A stretch of DNA of 64,000 bases from Hydractinia symbiolongicarpus. Its lineage: Eukaryota > Cnidaria > Hydrozoa > Anthoathecata > Hydractiniidae. A program made the position numbers and the translations under genes. Positions 1-10,400 of this stretch are shown piece after piece. The stretch spans positions 16,616,001 through 16,680,000 of the forward strand of contig NC_079876.1 in the NCBI RefSeq assembly GCF_029227915.1, in the 5' to 3' direction. Under the pieces are notes generated by a model. The model did no database searches, was not told the origin of the DNA, and was given only the letters and a program-made list of their open reading frames with translations. How positions within the stretch are numbered: the first letter of the stretch is position 1; each line of letters starts with the position of its first letter.

Positions 1-1779
1 CTTCTTATCTGGATAACATCTTTAATTCTATGGATAATTAGCCTGTTTCTTAGATCATCTGAACTCTTTCTGTCTCTCAGACTGGCGTTACACATCCACC
101 TGACCATTCTCATATCATTCCTTTCTAAACGGTCAAGATCTTCCTGCTTCACTGCCCATGTCTCACTACCGTACACTCATGTCTCACTACCGTACAACAT
201 AACACTTCTTACAAAGGCCTCATACAACCTACCTTTTAACTCAATTAACAAGACGTGTCAACTGCTAGTCAACAAAGGAAGTAACTCTCTGAACTTTTTC
301 CAAGCAGAACCTATCCTGCAAGTACCACTTCTTCCAACACCCCCTTCACTGCCCAACATATCACCTAAGTAACAGAAGTTCTCAACTATCTCTAATGAGC
401 CAGTGTTGTACATCATTGAAGCTGGAAATACTTCATTCTCTATAACCTCACCTTTGCAACACTTGCATACAAACTGAATGTCAGCTCTTAACCTTCCACC
501 AATACTACTGCACTTCTTATGTACCCAATGCTTGCAAGTCTGACAAAAAATTGAGTTACTACCAACCCCTTTCCTGCAAACTCCACAAGGCCACTTTCCA
601 ACTACAAGGTCACACTTGGCTGCAATGCTACTAATCATGACTTTAGACTTTGCTTTGTTCACCCTTAGCCCTTTCTCTTCTAGTTCTTTCTTCCACTTCT
701 CAAACTTTGCAACTAATTCTTCCATCGACTCTGCTATGAGAACCAAATCATCTGCATACAATAACTCCCATGGACAACCTGTTCTGAACTCCATCGACAG
801 CGCTTCTAAGACTAGAACAAACAACAAAGGACTAAGTACAGAACCCTGATGTACACCAACATTTACAATAAAATCATCACTAAGTGAATCGTTAATCCTG
901 ACACGACTTCTAGCATTGCTAACTAGCCACTCATCCACACCTAATTTTCTCATAGCCCACCAAATAACTTTACGTAGCACTCTATTAAAAGCTTTCTCTA
1001 AATCTACAAAGGCAAAATAGAGATTCTTTCTCTTTCCTAAATACTTTTCCTGAAGCTCTCTGAGTAAAAATATTGAATCTGTAGTGCCACACCCTGGAAC
1101 AAAACCAAATTGCATATAGGTGAATATTTATCATAGCACATCCATATTTCATTCTTAACAGAGAATGCTTCACCCCGATCAGACCTCTGATCATGACGGG
1201 CGAGTATAATGCGTGTGAGTCATATTGAAGAAGAACTACTTTGTTCATCTGTTGAGAATGAAATAAGGATGTGCTATGATAAATGTTCACCTATATGTAT
1301 ACACACCATCCGGATAAACTATCTGCGTTCATCACTAACATATTGCCGCACATAGTGTAGTGGGTTCGTCTGCGGCTCCCAGTTCTGGGGACAGCGGATC
1401 GAATCCCGCTCACTGCTTGGCAGTATGTTAGTGATGAACAAAGTAGTTCTTCTTCAATATGACCAAATTGCATCTTATCTATATCAATTCTTTCTCTAAG
1501 TAACTTATCAATCACGCTTTCAATAACTTTCATTACTTGATCAACCAACTTCAAACCTCTATAGGTACCTCTTTCTAATGCATCACCCTTGCGCTTGAAA
1601 CAATTCACTATTACACTTGACTGCCACTTACTCAGAATAGCACCATCCTTTAAAATCTGATTAGCAAGACTTGTAATAAGCTCAACTCCAATATATCCAG
1701 ATGCTTTTACCATCTCTGCAACAATACCTGATACTACTGCAAAGAAAAACAATAAAGCACCTAAGTGAAGTAAGGTCAT
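1..1779 (-). pseudogene. Non-LTR (LINE) reverse transcriptase, 5'-truncated and broken
   Basis: Reading on the minus strand, the segment 1779-1462 encodes the N-terminal RT region (KWQSSVIVN, RGLKLVDQVMKVIES), and 1115-258 continues through FVDLEKAF, GVHQGSVLSPLLF and the catalytic YADD motif (near 747-758). A Cys/His-rich stretch follows the palm (CGVC, CQTC, HWVHKKC, CKCC; about 460-600), then the usual LINE tail (VRSVMLYGSE, LDRLERNDMRMVRWMC) runs off the window start. The copy is dead: a 346-bp element interrupts it, there is an in-frame TGA after TSS at 258, and a 21-bp in-frame tandem duplication around 158-199 creates another TGA. The 5' end appears truncated near 1745-1779, which is usual for target-primed retrotransposition. 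The RT is certain; the clade (RTE-, CR1- or jockey-like) is not resolved. Confidence 0.88.
1116..1461. mobile_element. 346-bp nested foldback element inside the LINE, with 12-bp target duplication
   Basis: The 12-mer ACCAAATTGCAT occurs at 1104-1115 and again at 1462-1473, and removing one copy plus 1116-1461 rejoins the RT frame, so this is a clean insertion. It contains two interlocked inverted repeats: 1116-1155 pairs with 1255-1296 (AGGTGAAT...ATCATAGCACATCC), and a CATATTGAAGAAGAACTACT arm near 1225 pairs with 1420-1461. Its centre (about 1355-1420) looks tRNA-like, with TAGTGTAGTGGG as an A box and GGATCGAATCCC as a B box. Related copies lie at 18905-19080 and 21720-21806. Confidence 0.75.
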
Positions 1780-1970
1780 AAGTATGGAGTTTTTTTAAAA
1801 TTTTAAATGTGTTTATGTCATTTGTGAAAGGAATACAGCGAGTATCTTTATGTTCCTTTCAGTAGCAATTTTTTGATTTAATAATTTAGGCTTTATATAT
1901 TTATAATCGTCTTTCGGAGAAATAAGTTAAAAAATAACTAATACAATATAAATTAAAGATAAAAAAGGGA

Positions 1971-2300
1971 CCTTTTTCATCATTTTAGAATGATATACGG
2001 CAACTTTAGAGCTTCGCAGGGACGTTTTCTCGTCATTTTAGAATGAAATAAGGCAAATGTAAAGCTTTGCAGGAACATTTTCTCGTCATTTAAGAATGAA
2101 TTATGGCAACTTTAAAGCTTCACAGGGACGTTTTCTCATCATTTTAGAATGATATACAGCAAGGGACGTTTTCTCGTCATTTTAAATAAAATACGGAAAC
2201 TGTAAAGCTTTGCAGGGACGTTTTCTCGTCATTTTAGAATGAAATACGGAAACTTTAAAGCCTTATATTTACGTTTTCCTGTTATTTTAGAATGAATACA
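1971..2300. repeat. Minisatellite, about 53-60 bp unit, roughly 7 copies
   Basis: The motif TTTTCTCGTCATTTTAGAAT recurs at about 1972, 2027, 2087, 2132, 2169, 2220 and 2274, followed by a diverged AAATACGG...AAAGCTTTGCAGGGACG tail. Units vary in length because of internal deletions. No coding potential is evident. Confidence 0.8.
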
Positions 2301-2449
2301 GCAACTTCTTAAAGAAAAGACAAGTTTATATTTCACAAGTGTAATTGGTTTTTAATTAGGTAATTCATTGTAAAATTTGTTTCAATAACGTCATCCACCT
2401 TTAGCATCGTATTACATTTGATAATTGACAATCGTATCAGATTGTTTCA

Positions 2450-2680
2450 AACCTTTTTTTAAAAATAGTTTCAAAATCGTTTCAGAATAGTTTCAAAATC
2501 GTTTCATTTTTCATAATAAATTATAAAATCGTTTCGTAAAAAAATATGATACGATTTATGATACGATACGATTCATGATACGATTATGAAACGATGTAAA
2601 AAAATAATGAAACGATTCCCATACGATGAAAATCGTTTCAATTCGTATCAAAAATGAAACGAACTCGGAGACGATCCCTA
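2450..2680. repeat. Short-motif foldback built on ATCGTTTC / GAAACGAT
   Basis: The left half is full of ATCGTTTCA and TAGTTTCAAA motifs and the right half of the reverse complements (GAAACGAT, GATACGAT), so the two halves can fold on each other. It looks like a decayed simple-sequence foldback. I see no gene in it. Confidence 0.6.
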
Positions 2681-2859
2681 AATAATTTGTGGACAACTAG
2701 TATTGTTGAGGAAGTGCTGTTTTTTAGCTGGAACTTACTTTTCATTATACAGCATTTTTGTAATTCGCCAATGTACTTTTAAAATCTATAAGCTATCAAC
2801 CGTAATTATTCGCTGTCGGTAATTTAATCTGTTAATTGGCTATATAAAACTAAGGTAAT

Positions 2860-3080
2860 TACAAAGATTGATGTCACACCTGGGACTAATTTCCTGGTCA
2901 ACCCACCCATTTTGGAACAGACAGGTTGATGACATCGTCAAAATATCTTTAAACCCCATTACCTCTTCAACAGTTTGTCAAAAGTACTGATTCAATCAGC
3001 ATTTCAAGCTATATATACACAATATAAATTCCAAAAAATTGACGTGTCGTTGCTGTTATTAATTTTTTCCCTATTATTTC
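2860..3080 (+). mobile_element. Helitron-family internal fragment
   Basis: The run of motifs here (CTGGGACTAATTTCCTGG, AGGTTGATGACATCGTCAAA, GTTTGTCAAAAGTACTGA, ATCAGCATTTCAAGCTATA) matches in order the inner part of the Helitron copies at 50.3-50.5 kb and 52.2-52.4 kb. Neither Helitron terminus is present, so it is a fragment. Confidence 0.6.
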
Positions 3081-3781
3081 TCACGTGACAACGCGTCCGG
3101 GAGAATTCTATTTAAAAATTAGGAAAATTTCTTGATGCATGCATATAAAGAAAGACTTAAAATAACCTTGCTTTACTTAGTGTCTACATCTTCTTGCTTG
3201 CAGCACAAATTTTATAGCGACCGCTGAAGTGTAAATAGAAAACTTTCTGCGCCAAAGGGGGAAAGGAAGAACGATAAGAATAATATAATTAAAGGAGGGG
3301 TCTAATAATAAGAAAGCTGCTGCTAGCTCAATTTAAGTAAATGCCTCCAATGCAAGCTAGTCATTTATTTAACAGCTTTTAAATGCAGGAAGCGTGTGTT
3401 TAATCTTTTCTACCACAGATGCTTCCTTCTTACAACCTGTCTTTGATTTGACCGTCATCTTAAACCGATAGCCACAATACTTTCGTTTTTGCATTTATTC
3501 CCGCGCTGAAGTCTCTAGACGATTTACACGACGATTTTTTCTGACTACTCTTAGATTCGTGGCGAAACCAAAGTGGAGAACCGCGAATAAGTGCACAAAA
3601 AGGCTCCTGAACTAGAAAAATCATTACATTCCTCTTGTAAACATGTAAAATCTTATACTGATTTAGCTTCTCGTCCGCTGACATTTGCAAATTCTTATCG
3701 TTGTTAAAATAGTCTAGTGAAGATGAGGCTTTACTCCAATCGGAAATACGGGTTGCAAAACGTACACACTGATGGAGAAAA
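3081..3781. other. Gene-free stretch upstream of the inferred TRIM23 exon 1
   Basis: It has one CACGTG E-box near 3083 and otherwise nothing I can assign. If exon 1 is correct, the promoter and 5' UTR of TRIM23 lie here. The long minus-strand open frame at 3460-3891 has no recognisable domain and overlaps the plus-strand exon. Confidence 0.35.
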
Positions 3782-3892
3782 ATGGCCGGGGGTGGTGGTG
3801 GCAGTGGAAATGCCAAAAGGTTTTTATTTGACGCCACGCCAGTCCGCTCTCCTCTAAGCCCTAATTCTCGTACAAGGCTAAAAAGAAACAAT
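3782..3892 (+). CDS. TRIM23: Inferred TRIM23 exon 1 (37 codons, Gly-rich N-terminus)
   Basis: An ATG in a good context (GAAAAATGGCC) has an in-frame TGA only four codons upstream (3770-3772). It opens [14 protein letters not shown]..., continues with an SP-rich basic stretch and ends at AAT|GTAAGT, a strong phase-0 donor. Exon 2 of TRIM23 needs a phase-0 (or unknown-phase) partner, and joining the two gives a protein within two residues of the vertebrate length. Against it: the intron would be 6.3 kb, longer than the others, and the peptide itself is not recognisably conserved. It could be the first exon of a different gene. Confidence 0.5.
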
Positions 3893-4428
3893 GTAAGTTT
3901 TATTATTTTTCACAAAATAAGTCAAAGTTATGTTTAAAAGTAGGATACAATTTGCTCGAAGTGTTTTGTGTATGAGCATCACTCACCACCACATAGCCAG
4001 CTAGCTAGCTACATGACTAATTTTTATATTTGGGCTTTCTAAACGAAAAGCAAATTTGCCAGTATATACAGGACTGTCCTAAGATTGGGCAGGCCAATTT
4101 ATTTTTGGACACAGTAAAAAATACAAGGGTGCCGATGACTCGCCAAAAACGCCGCAAAAACCACGGGGCTGTCGGACAACTTTAGGCGTTTCAAAAAAAA
4201 AACTTGCCCGGAGAAACCTGAACCAATCCAAAACAACATTTTTTTAAACATTTATTACCATGTATATAATTTATATGGCTATATAATGTGGCGCCGTAGA
4301 TTAGTGGTTATAGCTTTCCTACTCTGTGCGGGAGACCGGGGTTCGATTCCTCTTGACGGCGATTCAACATGGGGGAGTGAATGTTACCATAGCCCCGGGT
4401 TAACCCAAACCATGTGAGGATGCACATA

Positions 4429-4491
<63 letters not shown>

Positions 4492-7400
4492 TCTTTTAAT
4501 GTTGAGCAGTGATAGTGGAAGAGTTTTAAAAAAAAACTGTTCCATAAATAGCTGTAATATAATCTCGCAAATAATAAGTAGTATTTAAAATAATGAATGG
4601 GTATGAAAATTTGAACCTGAATGACTTTATTGAAGAGTGAGAATTCACTGACAAGAGGACACTTAAAAAAGATATGGAAGCCTCATAGTAGGCTGGACAA
4701 AAGAAAATTTTTATTTGTTTTTTTTTGGGTTATAAATGAATGGAACATTCTACCAGAGAAAGCAGTGTCTTCCACTTCGATAAACATTTTTACAAAGTTT
4801 ACTCAACCACATTTTGAGACTGTTAGGGTGCTCTATACAAGTCAAAGAAGACTCCTGTCCCAGTTCTAAAACGACCACCCATGTTTGCCTACTAAAGACC
4901 ATACCAGTAGATCGGGTAAGTTATCCGGTAAGTTATAAGCTGAGAGTTCAATGACAATACTTGCATGCTCAAAAACTTGTTTTTAAAAATGATGCAGCAA
5001 GAATTTTTCTTGTGTTGTTTTGAAAGTTATACAGCAAGAATTATTCTTGTGCTGTTTTGAAAATTGTACAGAATATACAGTACAGTCTGAATGTAATCTA
5101 ACGCTGACGCGAAACCCGCACAAATAGTTACACAGAACAATAGCTTTTGTTTTTTTAAGAAAATAATTGCCTCGCTGATAAACTATGACCCCACGCGATC
5201 AATTATTAATCACAATAGGTTGCAAGATCAATTTTAGCAATCTATTTTGTTTAAAAACGAAAAGCAGCGATAGAAATGTTTTTTAGATTGCATTTTAAAA
5301 GTTTAAAAACGAAAAGCAGCAATAGAAATGTTTTTTTAGATCGCATTTGAAAACTTTAAAATCGAAAAAGCGGCGATAGAAATGTTTTTTTAGATCGCAT
5401 TTTAAAACTTTAAAAACGAATAACGGCAATAGAAATGTTTTTTTAGATCGCATTTTTAAAGTGTAAAATCGAAAAAGCGGCAATAGAAATGTTTTTTTTA
5501 TCGCTGTTTAAAAGTTTAAAGACTAATAGCGGCAATAGAAAGGTTTTTTAATCGCATTTTAAAAGTTTAAAAACGAAAAGCGGCATTTAATAGTTGTGAA
5601 CAATGCTTCTCGTATGTTTCTTAGATTAAACGCGCTGGAATTTTTTTAAGTAATTAAATCAACAATACATTCTCGCGCAATGTATTATAAAACTTCGCAA
5701 AAGATTTTTATTATTTAATTAGTTCACGCTAATACTTAAGGGAATAGCTTATCAATACATTTACACAATGCATCTCGCTATTAGAAAAAATATAATTGCT
5801 CCGATATTTCTTCGCGAGCGCATTGTTTTTTAACACGCAAATATAAACTCGCAAAACGCTCAAGGGATTTAATTATAACAAAAGACAAACGACTGCCGTC
5901 CTCCACGCAAAGGTGTGATATTAGCGTGTACGCGGCAGATTACATTCAGACTGTACTGTACGTGTATTGTGTTGAAAGTCTTACAGCAGGTTATACTTGC
6001 GTGTTTTGAAACTTATACAGCAAGTTATTCTTCTCCTACTTAAAATAATAAAACAAACAATTTTAGTGTTCTTTTAATGTTTTTTGCGCAGTTTTATTGG
6101 AAAACCTAAATTTAAGTCCAATTTTTTTTTGGACTATGGTTTTTTAGTTGAGAATATTTAAAGTCTTTCCCAGCGGTAAAATCTTTTTTTTTAAATTCAT
6201 AACGGAGGAGGGTGTTACGACAAGCATATTTTATCTTGTTTTAATTATTTTTCCTAAATATCGACTGTATTCAGTTTAGATAGCGTAATTTTAAACATAT
6301 ATATTAATCTTAACGAAGGAGGGTGTTAAGACAATAATCTGTCTTGTTTTTCGCTTGTATTATAACTATTTTAGCACAAGTAGCTAATTTTTGTTATAAA
6401 TCACATAAAAATTTAAAAAATTCTGTTTAACCACGTATAACTATTTTGGTGATTACAAAATTAGCGCATTGTGCATTTTAGTTTTATCGCAACAAATTAC
6501 CATGAACAAAGAATAAACTTCCAGTGGCCTTAACAACAGTGGTCCTAAGTGAAGTAACATAATTGATTCACCTTGTTGACATTCAACCAAAAAAAAAATA
6601 ACATCATTGATTATCTTCTATGCTCATTATATTTTCACGAGATATGATGAGAATATGTTTCTTTACTTTTTTTTTCTTTAAAACTTTTTTGCCTTATGTT
6701 ATTATTTTTTTGTTTTCGTGAAAATTAGGGTCTGTCGGGCCCGTAGAACAACTAATTAAATTGGAGTTGCCTTACCCTAAGGGATCCCGAGGTACTTTTA
6801 CATGTTGGACTCATCTGAAAGATTTGCATGAGAAATGCTAAATGATATATTTACTTTTTGTTAAAACTTCATGTAACTCCAGATATAGCTTTTTAAACAT
6901 TTATTTTTCTTGTCGCTCGACCGCCATCTTGGTTATCTTCAACTTTCTTCTTCGTTATCCAGTCTTTTTTAGTGGCACGTGACCCTGTTACATACTATTT
7001 CAGTAGCTCTTTAATTATTACTTACAGCATAGCCAGAACATATACCTTCGCGCAGCAAAGTGAAACGAAAGCTCTCTAAGAACAATTATTTTTTTTAAAA
7101 AAAATTTAAATAATTTTGCATAAAGTTCTTTAAGAACGATTACTTTTTTAAAAAAATAGAAATATTCTGCATATCTTTTCACATAGCTAAGCAATCGAAG
7201 GAAAAATAAAATGTGCATGATTTTTATTTCAAAGGACTGTCTGAGACGCAAATTGTGCATGATTTTTATTTTCAGGGCTTTTATTTGAGACGCAAGTTGT
7301 GCATGATTTTTATTTCAAAGGACTTTTATTCGAGATGCAGGTTGTGAAAGTTACTGATTATTCAACATTTCATTGTGTATGGTTTTTATTTCAAACGGAT

Positions 7401-10400
7401 ATATTTTGGAAGGCAAATATAAGTAACAAAATATGAATGTGTGACTATAAGCCCAAGGTATGGAAAAAGTTGAAGTGGGAAGGGAGAGGGGGCTGCATCA
7501 CCCCTTCCCCTCCAGCACGAGTAGGATTAAGGCCAGTTACAACTTTTGTAATTTGAGACGGCACTCAGCATTTGCCAAGGTAATTACTGACATATTTTCA
7601 AAACGTACCTTCACGTTGGCAATTACTTGACGTGGTAAAATTGCACATAAAAGTCCCTAGGCCTTGTGCGATTAGATGTGTAAAAAATAGCCGAAGATAT
7701 AACAACAGAAAAAAGTTCCAGAGCATAGTTCACTTGCCTCCTACGGCAATGCGCGAACAACCAACTCTTAGCAAAAAAACAGTTAGTTTTGCGCTTCAAC
7801 TGCATCATTAAAAACAGTTTGTCACCAATGTAGTTTGATTAAATCATTGCAGAAATCCTTAAAATAATAAAATGCCGTTTTTTCTGAGTTGAACTTTAAT
7901 ATTTACGCAATTAACTGTTATTATTTTATTTCTTATTTTTCTTTGCTTTTCTCCGGTAAAAATAATATTTTTTATTTAGAAGGTAGCTAAAACATTTCTT
8001 TGTGTTTTGTTAAGTTTAAAAATTTAGAAGCTGCTACAGTATTCTAATAAGTGCGAATATAGCCACAACATTTATTTGTTGATGCTAAAAATAGCGAATT
8101 ATGAGGGTTTCGTTGGACATTAATGTATGATGTGCTTTTAAAAGGTCTAATCATGGAGGTGCAGAAAAGCGTTGATGTTAGGCAGGATACCTGTCTCTCT
8201 TTTCTGCTCTCGCGCTTCAATGTCTGTCCTGCTTTTGTAACCCTGCTTATTTTATCGCGCTATCACAAAAGGGAAAAATTGTGAGTTTAGTTTACTAGAC
8301 TACATTGATGTTTGCGCTACATTGTGGAAGAATATCATGAAAACAAACTTTAATTAGACAGTAATTTCTGGCTCTTTCTGTATCGTGGGATGAATTAAAG
8401 TAGTATTCTTTTCTATTGATTTTTTGATATTTTTTAATAAAAAATATCTCCATCTACTGAATAACTTAGGCAACCCCGTCCCCAAGGATTGTTGAGAACA
8501 AGGTTGGCAATACTCACTTGAGCATCATACCCCGCCTAGGTCGACATGTTATAGATCAGTAATTTTTATAACCTGTTTGTTGAAATAAATTCTTTTAAAT
8601 TTGAAATAAAAGAAATCATGCACACACCTGCTGCTAATATCTTATTTTTTTTGTTTTATTGCTTAGAGGCTAGTATATCATGTTGAATAATTTTTTAAAA
8701 AAAACAACAAATTATTCCTACAGAGATTGATGTGGAAAGTACGTTAAATTTTTTTAACTTTGTTGCGACAGTATATTAATTGTTTCATTAATAAGTCATT
8801 AATAATGGTGAGTGAAAGTCATTAATTTGTGAGCGTTACTGAAATACTACGTAACAGGGTCACGTGCCACTAAAAAAGACTGGATAACGAAGAAGAAGGT
8901 TGAAGATAACCAAGATGGCGGTTGAGCGACAAGAAAAATAAATATTCAAAAAACGATATCTTGGGTTACATGAACTTTTACCAAAAAGTGAATATGTCAT
9001 TGGGAATTTCTTATGAAAATCTTTCAAGTCCAACTTGTAAAGATACCTCGGGAGTGCTGAGATAATAATTAAAATTAATTATTTTAATTTTTAATATTGA
9101 TGATATTTTGCCAAATACATCACAAAACAAACAAATAAAAAATAAAAAAAACCCGTGCTATCAGGTTAGAAGTAAAATCTCTGTTTTTTATGTATATATA
9201 TTTAAGCTTTTTTGGCATAAAAATAAACAACGTAATAATTATCACGGATTGTCTGTAACAGCGATGTACAGAACATTCTTTTCTAATGTTGATATAATTT
9301 TGTTATCCATTTATATTTCAACAGTCACAGTGTGCATGATAAAATAAATTGCAACAATGGGGAGGAGATAGTTGCGTGTGTCTTATCAATTGTATTTTTT
9401 ATTTTTTTAATGGTCACCTGTTGCTTGAAGGTAGTGAAGATAAAAGAAAATTATCATCTATATATACATTTAATTTTAACATTTTTCAATATTTTCAACA
9501 GGAATAATAATGGAGTCCTGGGCACTAGGTTATGAAATGTATGTCAATAACGCCTAAAAAATGATACCTGCAATACTGCTCTATTACCAGAAGCAAATCA
9601 TTTGGATATTCTTTTTTTTCCTTCTGATTGCTATAATTTTGTCTTGTCCAAAAGTTTTTTTTTTTTGCATTGCCCATTATCTCTCCATCTATGCTGTCTT
9701 CTTAATAAAAGGGAAATCAAAATAATCTGTTTTTTTGTCAGTTTTGAAATGAATTGGCATGCAATATTAAATTTGTGGTATTGTTTTGAAATGAATTTGA
9801 ATGATTCGCCATTGGTCGAGGCATGGTTAAGTGATTTAAAGTATATCCAGTATATATGCAATTTTTGATTCACACAAAAGTGAACTCAAAAACATCAAAA
9901 GTTTAAAATCACATCACACTGCTAGAAGACCTAAATCAGTTTGAATAAAATCATTAACTTTATCCATCCATTTTATTATCAAGAAATTTTGATAATTTTT
10001 AATTTGAGTTTGATGGTACACATATAAATAACTGCGTTTTTAATAGAATAGTACAGTGATAGAATAGTGATATCGGTCTTTAATAAAGTAATAATATAAG
10101 TTTGTGTAGACATTTTTCTGATGAAAAATAAAGTTTTAGTTCTAAAAATGTTTAAAATTGTATATATGGTTATTCGATTGTTTATGTTCACTTTGTACGT
10201 GTTTCAGGCATTAGAATGTCGTATTTGCGAAGATATTTTCACGTTACAAGGGGACAAGGTTCCACGCTTGTTATCATGTGGGCACTCTGTATGCCATGAG
10301 TGTTTATCCAAAATTCAAACTCACGATTTGGTGATTCAATGTCCCTTTGATAGGATGCCCACGCAAATGGGAGATTCTGGTAAATATAAATTTAACTGTT

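Noticed and set aside
3460-3891. 143-codon minus-strand open frame
   Set aside because: It has no recognisable domain. It lies opposite a plus-strand exon with a better start context, upstream stop and donor, so I treat it as a shadow.
4291-4365. Functional tRNA gene
   Set aside because: A and B boxes are present, but the anticodon stem has a mismatch and the sequence runs into a SINE body with a TCTA tail.
8917-8943. TRIM23 exon 1 starting ATGGCGGTTGAG
   Set aside because: It runs into TAA after eight codons with no donor, and the same sequence occurs in the other arm of the foldback element.
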